Source of the DNA: Lacibacter sediminis
GTDB taxonomy: Bacteria > Bacteroidota > Bacteroidia > Chitinophagales > Chitinophagaceae
Assembly: GCF_014168535.1 (NCBI RefSeq)
Contig: NZ_CP060007.1
Coordinates: forward strand, 1,116,001-1,180,000
Direction: 5' to 3'
Length of the DNA stretch: 64,000 bases
The notes under the pieces are model-generated. The model saw nothing but the letters and a program-made list of their open reading frames with translations, was not told the DNA's origin and searched no databases. Below are positions 26,587 to 35,529 of this stretch, piece by piece. Position 1 is the stretch's first letter. Each line of letters starts with the position of its first letter. Both the position numbers and the translations under genes were made by a program.

Positions 26587-27747
26587 ATGAAGCTGATTGT
26601 TTTTGTATTGAGTTTATATTGTTGCCAATTCGTTTCTGCGCAAATGGCAGAGACACGTTTTTTCTTTGCTTCAAAGCAATGTCGTGATTCTGTCTCATGG
26701 CAATTGCAACAGCAGGTTGAACGAACAGTACAACTTCCCTTAAACAATGACACGTATGATAACTGGATGGGCGCTTTCTGGGCAATGGAATTAATGTTAT
26801 ACAAGCCTGCAGTTTATACATCCAGCATTCCAAAACAGATTGAACAATTACCAACACTTGGTCCTGGATTTCAACGATCTTTTTTTGAAATGCTGTACAC
26901 GCTTTATCCGGGCGAGTTTAATGAAGATGTAAAACGTATCTGGCAAAAGCTACGATCAGATAAAGTGAAAGCAATGGCGTTGGAATACCTCGCATTGTCG
27001 AATGTGTTGATTGATGTGAAAGCGGATGATGCATTTACAAAGTCGGCTTATTTTTCTCCTTATACTTATGTGAGAAGTAAATCATCGCTAACACTTCCTG
27101 CGAAGAATTTATTTCTGGATACATCTTTTCTAAAAGGACAAACTGTGTTGTGCAGCTTTCAATCAACCGATCGAAACAAACCCGGTTATCTGATGATCCA
27201 CACAGCAGATGGTAAATGGCTCACTGACGATAAAGGAAATGAACTTCGTTTTCCGCAGTTGGCACGTGCTATTAACAATCTTCCTTTTTATTTAACCAAT
27301 GGTAATACACCACAAGGGTTGTACCGTATCAACGGATTTGATACTTCGGATAATAACTGGATAGGCCCTACCACCAACCTTCAAATGTGTTTGCCGTTTG
27401 AAAAAGCAAAGATTCCTTTTTTTGAAAAGGACACAGCTTATCAAACGGTCTACGAGAATCTATTAGGTGTATCGTTGAATCAATACAAATCGTTGTGGGA
27501 AAGTTTCACAGCAGGTAAGCTTGGGCGCACTGAAATTATTGCACATGGTACGACCATTGATCCTGTGTATTACAGGCAACAAACTTATTTTCCCAACACA
27601 CCATCTATGGGTTGTTTGTGCAGCCCTGAACAGTGGAATGAAAACGGAGAACGCATCTACAGTTCACAAGCCGAATGGATAAATCTTGTGATGCAGTTAA
27701 AGCAACTGCCTCAATACTTAATTGTTGCTGAGGTAAATGATCTTTGA
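26587..27747 (+). CDS. Secreted protein with diverged L,D-transpeptidase (YkuD_2-like) motif
   Basis: The 386-residue protein has a signal peptide ending VSAQ. The N-terminal half (to about residue 200) is helical and not recognised. In the C-terminal half GLYRINGF is followed by EIIAHGTT, then about 19 residues to PSMGCLCS. This spacing and the S-x-G-C core match the L,D-transpeptidase active site (usually H...[S/T]HGC), but the His before GC is replaced by Met, as in YkuD_2-like variants. The nucleophile Cys and the upstream HG are kept, so activity is possible. It ends the permease operon, is 1 nt after the NAGPA gene, and lies 2 nt from the convergent regulator. Confidence 0.6.
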   Translation: MKLIVFVLSLYCCQFVSAQMAETRFFFASKQCRDSVSWQLQQQVERTVQLPLNNDTYDNWMGAFWAMELMLYKPAVYTSSIPKQIEQLPTLGPGFQRSFFEMLYTLYPGEFNEDVKRIWQKLRSDKVKAMALEYLALSNVLIDVKADDAFTKSAYFSPYTYVRSKSSLTLPAKNLFLDTSFLKGQTVLCSFQSTDRNKPGYLMIHTADGKWLTDDKGNELRFPQLARAINNLPFYLTNGNTPQGLYRINGFDTSDNNWIGPTTNLQMCLPFEKAKIPFFEKDTAYQTVYENLLGVSLNQYKSLWESFTAGKLGRTEIIAHGTTIDPVYYRQQTYFPNTPSMGCLCSPEQWNENGERIYSSQAEWINLVMQLKQLPQYLIVAEVNDL

Positions 27748-27749
27748 AC

Positions 27750-30644
27750 TTAATCTTCTTTATGCAACTGGATCAAATAATCAAACAGATTTGTTTCAGT
27801 ACCAATGCCTAATTTTTTCCGTAACCGGTAGCGGCTGATCTCCACACCACGCACCGAGATATTCATCAGCTGTGCAATTTCTTTGGTGCTTAAATTCATA
27901 CGCAGGTAAGCACAAAGTTTTATTTCGTTATTGGTAATGTTGGGGTGTGTTTCTTTTAAGCTTACAATAAAATCGCTGTGTACTTTGTCGAAGTGTTTGG
28001 TGAAGTTTTCCCACTCTTTATCCATGTTGTCATCCTCACCTAACGACTTCATCATCTTTTTCAATTCACTGATGGCTTGTGGATTATCTGATACTTTCAT
28101 CACATGCGCCAGCTCTGCTTTGATCTTTGTAAGCAGTTCTCCTTTTTTTACAAGGTGCATAGCCGAAGAAGCCAGTTCCGAATTTTTAAAGTTGATCTCT
28201 ACTTCCAGTTTTTCATTACGAAGTGTTACCAGTTCGCTTTCAGTTTTACTTCGTTCGAGGTCGTAGATATATTGCAAACGTTTTTGTTCTTCATCATGTT
28301 TGGCTTGCTGTTCTTCAAATTTCTTTTGCTGCCATTTAAATAATGCATAAATACCTGTGCCAAACAATAACAGGTAAAACAGATAAGCCCATGTTGTTTG
28401 ATACCAGGGCGGCAGCATTTTAAATGCATACACTGCTGCTGCCGACTCGTTACCCAGGTTATTGCGCACTTTTACTTCAAAACTGTAATTGCCTGCTGGC
28501 AGATTTGTGTATTCTTTTTCCGTACGCTTGCTCCATTCGCTCCAGTTATTGTCAAAACCATTCAGCCTGTAACTGTATTCAAGATTTGATTGTAAACCAA
28601 ACAATGGTGATGCGAAATCGAATCGGATCGTTTTCCAACTGTTACCAATACTATGTACATCAGCTTTCTCCTGCAACTGTTTTTCATTTACTGCTTTAAA
28701 GTAACCTCCAAATAAAAGACTGTCGGTTTTGTTGATAATTCTCACGGCACGTATCTGAACCTGCAGGTTGGGCGAAGTTTGCTTATACTTACTGTAATTG
28801 ATATGATAAAATCCTTTTTCACCACCAAGAAAAATGTTCTGTTCATTTACTGCGTATAAAAATTCAAACCCACTCAGCATTTTTGTGTTCAGTTCGGGCA
28901 AATAAATGACAGCAGGTTCTTTCCCTGAAAAATCAATTACACCCAACGTTTTTTCGTGAATGAACCAGACATTTCCCGAGGCATCTTCTTTTAGATAACG
29001 TACACTTTGATTGCCAATGATCTTTTGATAAAAAGAAGAGGGCAGGAACTTTTTTGATTTTTGATCAAACACATACACACCTTTTTCAGTTGCAACAACT
29101 ACCTCATTTTTCACTTTGTAAACATGATTATTCAAAATAGAAGGCAGACCATGTTGATTAGTGTAAGTAGTTACGGTAAATTTTCCATCTGCTGATTCAA
29201 CAACCTCGTACACGCCATGGTAAGGATGCGAAATCCAGATATGATCATTCTCATCGATGGTTACAAATCTTGACGATTCTACAAAGGCAGGCACTGCACC
29301 TGCAGGAGTAAACTGATTATTGTTGTAATTAAAGAATTGAAGATTCTTATACGTGCCGGACACAATTTTCTGCGCAGGAAAAGTAGAAGAAAGCGGAACA
29401 AAATTCCAGAATCCTGCATCGGATGAAAAAGGTACTGCGGTATTATCCCTGATGAGAAATGCCCCTTCATGATGACCGAGCAAAAGTTGATTATTGATCT
29501 CTGCCAGTCCCCAGGTTTGACCTTTGGTATTATTTACGGGTTGAAAATATCCTTTGCTGAAACTGAGATCGCTCATTTGTTGCAGTCCAACACTAAATAA
29601 TCCATTTGATGTGCCTGTGTAAAGCCTGTTGTTATAAATAATGGCAGTATAGCCGGAGCCATCCTGCCCAAAAGGAGTAATGTGTTTAATGGCACTGTTG
29701 TATGCAATGAAATCAACACCATTATCAAGTCCCAGCCAGAGATTGCGTTGGTTGTCGAGAAAAATGCTCAGTACATTGTTGTTCTGCAACCCTTCGTTCT
29801 TCGAAAAGGTTTGAATAATATTTCCTTTCAGATCAATGATGTAAACGCCGCTGTTGTTTGTTGCCAATGCCATCCACTCCTTATTAATAGGAGTAGTTGA
29901 ATAAATACGCTCACTTTGAAACAAATTATTATTCGGTGAAATGAGCTTTGAAAGCGAATTACCTGTAAAATGGAAGATGCCGTTCTTAAGCGTGGTGATC
30001 AAGATACTGTCTTTACCTCCAGGCAGAATGCCTGTAACGGGATCGTTCGGAAGCTGGCCACCCGTTACAGGTATTTTTGACATGACGTTATTTTCAAATT
30101 GAAGCAATCCATTTACAAAATCGTGTGCAAAGAGCCGGTTGTTACAAACACCCATATACGACCATTCGGAGACAGCCCGGAACGTGGCTACGGCCTGATT
30201 GCTGAACTTAAAAATTTTGGTGGAAGTACGGAAGAACACATCCTTTCTGTATGCCACGATATCCCACACATCGCCAAAGGACTGGTCCTTTGCCGGAATA
30301 AACTCGGTCAGCGGATAATAGATCAGCCGGCCATTTGATGCAGGTGCGAAATATCCCAGCTCGTCTTGCCCACCCACATATATTTTATTATCACTTCCAA
30401 TTTCCACCGACCTAACGATAGTGCGATTGGGAAGCGGATAAAGTGTCCAGTACCTGCCATCGAAACTTAGTAAACCTTCATTGTTGGCAATATAGATAAT
30501 GCCATTCTTATCCTGTTTAATATCCCAGTTCTGCAGCCCGGCAGCATACGATTGTTTGGAGTAATTGATGACATCAGGCAGGCCAATTGTGTTTTGGCCA
30601 ATGCATGTTAAAGGAAAAAGTAGGAAGAGCAGCAATTTCTTCAT
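27750..30644 (-). CDS. Membrane-spanning propeller/Y_Y_Y/LuxR-type HTH transcriptional regulator
   Basis: The 964-residue protein has a signal peptide and then periplasmic propeller repeats (to about 640), seen as recurring DGRYW, LWLGLDNGV and GNVWFIHE motifs. A Y_Y_Y domain with YSYRLNGFDNNWSEW lies near residue 690, one membrane helix (TTWAYLFYLLLFGTG) near 750, and a coiled-coil linker follows. A C-terminal HTH of LuxR type (LSTKEIAQLMNISVRGVEIS) sits at about 915-945. Unlike hybrid two-component sensors it has no histidine-kinase or receiver domain, so ligand sensing and DNA binding appear to be in one polypeptide. It is divergent from the beta-glucan susC, and the intervening DNA has phased repeats that could be its binding sites. 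Confidence 0.85.
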   Translation of the reverse strand: MKKLLLFLLFPLTCIGQNTIGLPDVINYSKQSYAAGLQNWDIKQDKNGIIYIANNEGLLSFDGRYWTLYPLPNRTIVRSVEIGSDNKIYVGGQDELGYFAPASNGRLIYYPLTEFIPAKDQSFGDVWDIVAYRKDVFFRTSTKIFKFSNQAVATFRAVSEWSYMGVCNNRLFAHDFVNGLLQFENNVMSKIPVTGGQLPNDPVTGILPGGKDSILITTLKNGIFHFTGNSLSKLISPNNNLFQSERIYSTTPINKEWMALATNNSGVYIIDLKGNIIQTFSKNEGLQNNNVLSIFLDNQRNLWLGLDNGVDFIAYNSAIKHITPFGQDGSGYTAIIYNNRLYTGTSNGLFSVGLQQMSDLSFSKGYFQPVNNTKGQTWGLAEINNQLLLGHHEGAFLIRDNTAVPFSSDAGFWNFVPLSSTFPAQKIVSGTYKNLQFFNYNNNQFTPAGAVPAFVESSRFVTIDENDHIWISHPYHGVYEVVESADGKFTVTTYTNQHGLPSILNNHVYKVKNEVVVATEKGVYVFDQKSKKFLPSSFYQKIIGNQSVRYLKEDASGNVWFIHEKTLGVIDFSGKEPAVIYLPELNTKMLSGFEFLYAVNEQNIFLGGEKGFYHINYSKYKQTSPNLQVQIRAVRIINKTDSLLFGGYFKAVNEKQLQEKADVHSIGNSWKTIRFDFASPLFGLQSNLEYSYRLNGFDNNWSEWSKRTEKEYTNLPAGNYSFEVKVRNNLGNESAAAVYAFKMLPPWYQTTWAYLFYLLLFGTGIYALFKWQQKKFEEQQAKHDEEQKRLQYIYDLERSKTESELVTLRNEKLEVEINFKNSELASSAMHLVKKGELLTKIKAELAHVMKVSDNPQAISELKKMMKSLGEDDNMDKEWENFTKHFDKVHSDFIVSLKETHPNITNNEIKLCAYLRMNLSTKEIAQLMNISVRGVEISRYRLRKKLGIGTETNLFDYLIQLHKED

Positions 30645-30688
30645 CAGCAGGCATCGTAATTGAAAAGTGAATGTAGGAAATTTTTTAT

Positions 30689-30751
30689 GATGTAGTATTG
30701 ATGTAGTACAAATCTATTGTAAATCAATCTATTGAATTTATTGATGTAGTA
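30689..30751. promoter_or_regulatory. Three GATGTAGTA repeats upstream of susC (candidate operator)
   Basis: GATGTAGTA is found at 30689-30697, 30700-30708 and 30743-30751. The spacings are 11 and 43 bp, about one and four helical turns, so all three would face the same side of the DNA. AATCTATTG is also repeated (30711-30719, 30726-30734). They lie between the divergent membrane-anchored HTH regulator and the susC start at 30849. Confidence 0.5.
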
Positions 30752-30848
30752 ATGATGAGGCACTATATTTCTTTGCTGTAGAGGTTAGCAATAATTTTAT
30801 CCTGTTGATTTCCCCTTTTGATTAATTAATAACTAAAACGATTGCTTT

Positions 30849-33800
30849 ATGAAATGTAAGTACACAATTCTGTGTCTTGTAGTTTTCCTCGGCATTTTTC
30901 TCCAGCAGTCTTTCGCACAGAGTTTATCTGTAACCGGAAGCGTAAAAAACAAAGAAACGGGTGAAGCCCTTGTGGGTGCAACCGTTCAGGTAGAGGGCAC
31001 AACCACTTCTACTTTAACCGATGCTGCTGGACGTTTCACCATCTCAGCGTCACGTGGTGCAGTATTACTGGTATCTTATACCGGTCTTGCCGATTTCCGT
31101 TACACCGTAACCGGTTCGGGTGCAGCTGACATTCAGTTAGAAGAAGGTTCTGCTGCTAACCTTGGTGAGGTGGTGGTGGTAGGTTACGGTACCCAGCGGG
31201 TTACAAAAGTATCCGGCGCCATTTCAACCGTTAAGGCCGCTGATATTGACAAACTGAAACCGGTACGTACCGAAGAAGCATTACAAGGCCGTGCATCAGG
31301 TGTAAATGTAATTCAGGGTGGTTCACCCGGTTCAAGACCTACAGTTCTCATCCGTGGAATTCCGTCATTCTCAGGTACGGATCCTATTGTTGTAATTGAC
31401 GGTGTGCCGCAAACTTTAACTGATTTCAATGCCATTAATCCGGCTGATATCGAATCAGTAAGTGTATTAAAAGATGCTTCTGCCACGGCTATTTATGGTG
31501 TAAAAGGTGGAAATGGAGTTATTGTGGTTACAACAAAATCAGGTCGTAAAAACAAAAAGGCCGATATAACAATTAGCGCCAACTATGGTGTTCAGGAAGT
31601 AGCCAATACAATTGGTGTGTTGAATGCTGCCGAGTACGGTGCTATTATTAATGAAGGTAGTGTTACAGCAGGTGGCAATCCTATCTTCCCAAATCTTTCA
31701 TTATTGGGTGCAGGTACAAATTGGCAAAACGAGATATTTAAAAATGCCACGTTTCAAACACATAGTATCTCTGCACGTGGTGGTAGCGATAAAATGACTT
31801 ATTTCTTATCAGCTGGTTTTCTAAACCAGGGTGGTATTGTTGGGGGTAATGAAAAGTCAAGGTTTAACCGGGGCAACTTTACTGCTAACCTTTCATTTGA
31901 TATTACTTCAAAACTGAAATTCATTTTAAATACCACTGGAGTTCTGCTTGATGGAAGAGGTATACAGGAGAACTCTTTTAATAGTGTACTCGGCAGTGCT
32001 TTGAATTTTGATCCTACTGTTCCGGTATTAAACAATGTACCAAATACTGTGGGTAAGTACGGTTTCAGCAATCTTTTGTTATCTGAAATATTCAATCCGC
32101 TTACAAAGCTTGACAATACTTTTAATAAGAATGTAGGTAATAAGCTTTACGGAAAGTTTGAAATGCAGTACACTGTGATTAAGGGACTCATACTTAACAG
32201 TCGCTTTGGTTACACAAAGTATGACGGTAATGCAAAGAGCTTTACACCACTTGTGTTTTATGGCCCGTTGAATGTTGAGAACAGTATGAATGCTGATGGC
32301 TCACAGGTAACCGGCCGTTTCAATAGTGTATCGCACGAAAAAACCAGCAACTTTAATTACACCTGGGAAACATTCGGTAATTACAATTTTAATATAGGTA
32401 GCGATCATAATTTTGAAACTGTATTAGGTTTCTCTCTCGCAAAAACTTCAGGTAATGCTGCAGGCGCAAGCCGCCAGGATGTGCCATTTAACTCATGGGA
32501 ATTTGCTGACTTTACAGCGGCAACAGGTAATAACACAGCCACAAACAGTAATGCCGTTAACGGATATTATTACCAGTATTTCCGCAGGAACCTTTCTTAT
32601 TTCACACGGATTAATTACGATTATCAAAATAAATATTTAGCATCTTTTACAGGACGTAGAGATGGTTCGTATGCTTTTGGTATCGATAATAAATTTGCCA
32701 ACTTCCTGTCAGGTTCTTTGGGTTGGGTTGTATCAAATGAAGACTTCTTTAAATCTTCTTTTATCGATTATTTGAAACTCAGAGGAAGTTATGGCTCAGT
32801 TGGTAATGAAAATGTAAGTCCTCAGTTTGTTGGTATTGTAACAGGTGGCCCGAGCTACGGACCAACTGCAAACAGCAATGGATATACTTTTGGAGATGTG
32901 TTTTACCCAGGTTCAACAGTGGGTTCTGCAGCCAACAATGCATTACGTTGGGAAAAACAGTTGCAGATGAATGTTGGTTTTGATATCACATTCTTCAAAA
33001 AGAAATTCAATCTCTCTGCTGATTATTTTGAGAAGAAAGTTGATGGTTTATTGTTTACTCCATCTGCTTCATTATATCTTGGTACTGTTCCTATTCCTAC
33101 AGCCAATATCGGTTCTACTTCAAGTAAAGGCTTAGATATTACGCTTGGTTATAACGAAACAATTGGTAAAGATTTTCGTCTTACTACGTCACTCACTTTC
33201 ACTACTTCAAAAAATGAAGTAACTGCTACAAACAGTGATGGTACAGCTAAAATTGTTGGCGGTGGTTATTTTAACGGACAGTCGCAAACGGTAACAGTGT
33301 TTGAAAAAGGATATACGCCCGGTTATTTCTATGGTTACAAAACAAATGGTTTGTTTCAAACCTTTGATGAAATTACCAAGGCACCTACACAAGCTGGAGC
33401 ACAACCTGGTGACATCCGTTTTGTGGATGTAAATGGTGATGGAGCAATTACAGCAGCAGATCAAACAAAGATCGGCGATCCTTTCCCTGATTTCACCATG
33501 GGTTGGAATCTTGGATTTGAATATAAAAATTTCGACTTCAATATGTTTACATATGCCTCTGTTGGTAATGATGTATACAAGGCATTTGAACGTAACGCTA
33601 ACTTTTCAAATAAATCAAGAGAAGTGTTAGGTCGTTGGACAGGCGCAGGCACAACCAATGATGCACGCACACCACGTTATTCGTTTACCGATGCAAACAG
33701 CAACATTCGTGTATCTGAAAGATACGTGGAAGATGGATCATTTGTAAAAATCAAAAACCTTCAATTGGGTTACACATTCCCTGAACAAATGACGAAGAAA

Positions 33801-33968
33801 GTATTCAGCCGTCTTCGTTTGTATGTACAGGTGCGTAATGCATTCACCTTTACCAAGTACACCGGTTTCGATCCTGAGATCGCAGGTGGAATTCTTGATA
33901 CTGGTGTAGATCGTGGTGCTTATCCACAAGCAAGAACCTATTCGTTTGGTCTTGATATCAAATTATAA
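30849..33968 (+). CDS. SusC/RagA-type TonB-dependent transporter (beta-glucan locus)
   Basis: The 1039-residue protein has a signal peptide (MKCKYTILCLVVFLG, cut near QSFAQ). It then has a carboxypeptidase-regulatory-like domain, the TonB-box region GEVVVVGYGTQRV, the plug with PIVVIDGVPQ and SVLKDASATAIYGVKG, and a large barrel ending in LDIKL. It is clearly a paralogue of the transporter at 11613-14651, but the barrels differ strongly. It pairs with the SusD 23 nt downstream and heads a locus with GH16 and GH3 enzymes, so beta-1,3-glucan oligosaccharides are the likely cargo. Confidence 0.95.
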   Translation: MKCKYTILCLVVFLGIFLQQSFAQSLSVTGSVKNKETGEALVGATVQVEGTTTSTLTDAAGRFTISASRGAVLLVSYTGLADFRYTVTGSGAADIQLEEGSAANLGEVVVVGYGTQRVTKVSGAISTVKAADIDKLKPVRTEEALQGRASGVNVIQGGSPGSRPTVLIRGIPSFSGTDPIVVIDGVPQTLTDFNAINPADIESVSVLKDASATAIYGVKGGNGVIVVTTKSGRKNKKADITISANYGVQEVANTIGVLNAAEYGAIINEGSVTAGGNPIFPNLSLLGAGTNWQNEIFKNATFQTHSISARGGSDKMTYFLSAGFLNQGGIVGGNEKSRFNRGNFTANLSFDITSKLKFILNTTGVLLDGRGIQENSFNSVLGSALNFDPTVPVLNNVPNTVGKYGFSNLLLSEIFNPLTKLDNTFNKNVGNKLYGKFEMQYTVIKGLILNSRFGYTKYDGNAKSFTPLVFYGPLNVENSMNADGSQVTGRFNSVSHEKTSNFNYTWETFGNYNFNIGSDHNFETVLGFSLAKTSGNAAGASRQDVPFNSWEFADFTAATGNNTATNSNAVNGYYYQYFRRNLSYFTRINYDYQNKYLASFTGRRDGSYAFGIDNKFANFLSGSLGWVVSNEDFFKSSFIDYLKLRGSYGSVGNENVSPQFVGIVTGGPSYGPTANSNGYTFGDVFYPGSTVGSAANNALRWEKQLQMNVGFDITFFKKKFNLSADYFEKKVDGLLFTPSASLYLGTVPIPTANIGSTSSKGLDITLGYNETIGKDFRLTTSLTFTTSKNEVTATNSDGTAKIVGGGYFNGQSQTVTVFEKGYTPGYFYGYKTNGLFQTFDEITKAPTQAGAQPGDIRFVDVNGDGAITAADQTKIGDPFPDFTMGWNLGFEYKNFDFNMFTYASVGNDVYKAFERNANFSNKSREVLGRWTGAGTTNDARTPRYSFTDANSNIRVSERYVEDGSFVKIKNLQLGYTFPEQMTKKVFSRLRLYVQVRNAFTFTKYTGFDPEIAGGILDTGVDRGAYPQARTYSFGLDIKL

Positions 33969-33991
33969 TCTTCAATTAAAAAAAAGTAACA

Positions 33992-35503
33992 ATGAAGAAG
34001 ATCACAATTCATATAGCAAGTTTGTTTCTCTTGATGCTGATGCTTGCCTCCTGCAAAAAGTGGGTTGATTATAATCCACGTGAGGATTTCAGAATTACAG
34101 AACTTGATTACCTGAAATCGGAATCAGACTACCGCACCATGGTGGTGAGTGTTTACACACCGCTGCAATGGATAAACCAGGTAGTACCTATCGGCGATAT
34201 TGCATCAGATAATGCAGTAAGCGGTGGTGAAAACGCATCAGACGTCTTGGCATTGCAACAGATCGACGATTATACACACACATCAGTTAACTCTGCGCTT
34301 GAAGAGATTTGGAAGTCTGCGTACGAAGGTGTTAATCGGGCCAATTACATGACACAATACAAAGACAAAAACCTTGCTGGCAACACTGTTGACTTTGCAG
34401 GGAAAGAAGCGTTGTATGGTGAAGTATATTTTATTCGTGCTTATTATTATTTCACGTTGGTGAAAATGTTTGGCGATGTGCCTTTATTTGTTGATAAGCG
34501 TTTAAGCCTTAGCGATAGCCGGTCATTACAACGTACGGCAAAAGCAGATGTGTATAAGCAAATTGAAAAAGATCTTACAGCAGCAGCTGCAGTATTACCT
34601 GCAGTTCAACAGCAAAAAGGTCGTATTACAAAATATGCAGCACAGGCATTGCTTGGTAAAGTGCTGATCTATCAAGGCAAGTTTGATGCGGCTGCTCCTG
34701 TATTGGAAAGCATCATTACATCAAATGCTTTTTCACTGGTAACAAATTTCGCATCGATGTATTTGTCAAGTGGTGAAAACGGACCTGAGTCAGTGTTTGA
34801 AATTCAATATTCAAACACATCACCGTATTACAATTGGGGTGGTTACAACAGAGGTCAGGGTAACTATGCCGTTCAACAATGCGGAGTGCGTGGATTGAAT
34901 GGAACAAACGCCATGCCTTATGCTGCCGGCTGGAGTACAAATCTTCCAACACAAAATCTGGCGAATGCTTATGCAGCAGGCGATCAACGTAAAGCTGTAA
35001 CAATACTGGATATAGAAGCCTATAAAAATGCAAATCCTTCTTTTAATATTACTTACCAGGTAGCACCATACAAGAATACCGGTTTGTACAATCAGAAGTA
35101 TTTACCACGTAAAGGCGAAACAAGTGGTCAGTTGGAATTAAACTACACAAATAATTTCCGTATCATCCGTTATGCAGAAGTATTGTTGCTGGCAGCTGAA
35201 GCGTTCAATCGCTCTTCAACCCCCAATGATACCAAAGCACAAACTTATCTCAACCTTGTTCGTCAGCGTGCATTTAACGATAACCTGCACAATATCACAT
35301 CAACCGGTACTGCATTGCGCCAGGCTATCTGGGATGAACGCAGATTGGAGTTAGGTATGGAAGGCGATCGCTTCTTTGATCTTGTTCGCACAGGACAGGC
35401 TGCATCAAAGATCACCGGGTTTGTTGCAAATAAACATGAAGTGTTTCCAATTCCACAAACAGAAGTGCTCATTTCAGGATTAACCCAAAACAACGGTTAT
35501 TAA
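33992..35503 (+). CDS. SusD/RagB-type surface glycan-binding lipoprotein (beta-glucan locus)
   Basis: The 503-residue protein has signal peptide and lipobox LASC followed by KKWVDYNPRE. SusD signatures are ALYGEVYFIRAYYYFTLVKMFGDVPLF near residue 145, RYAEVLLLAAEAFNRS and IWDERRLELGMEGDRFFDLVR near the end, all in the normal order. It should cap the SusC barrel encoded just upstream on the cell surface. Gene spacing (23 nt before, 26 nt after) places it firmly in the operon with the PKD lipoproteins and GH16 enzymes. Confidence 0.95.
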   Translation: MKKITIHIASLFLLMLMLASCKKWVDYNPREDFRITELDYLKSESDYRTMVVSVYTPLQWINQVVPIGDIASDNAVSGGENASDVLALQQIDDYTHTSVNSALEEIWKSAYEGVNRANYMTQYKDKNLAGNTVDFAGKEALYGEVYFIRAYYYFTLVKMFGDVPLFVDKRLSLSDSRSLQRTAKADVYKQIEKDLTAAAAVLPAVQQQKGRITKYAAQALLGKVLIYQGKFDAAAPVLESIITSNAFSLVTNFASMYLSSGENGPESVFEIQYSNTSPYYNWGGYNRGQGNYAVQQCGVRGLNGTNAMPYAAGWSTNLPTQNLANAYAAGDQRKAVTILDIEAYKNANPSFNITYQVAPYKNTGLYNQKYLPRKGETSGQLELNYTNNFRIIRYAEVLLLAAEAFNRSSTPNDTKAQTYLNLVRQRAFNDNLHNITSTGTALRQAIWDERRLELGMEGDRFFDLVRTGQAASKITGFVANKHEVFPIPQTEVLISGLTQNNGY

Positions 35504-35529
35504 TTCCCACACATTAAAAACTGAAAATT

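Noticed and set aside
30689..30751. CRISPR-like repeats upstream of susC
   Set aside because: The repeats are only 9 nt long, irregularly spaced and have no spacer structure or cas genes; operator sites are a better reading.
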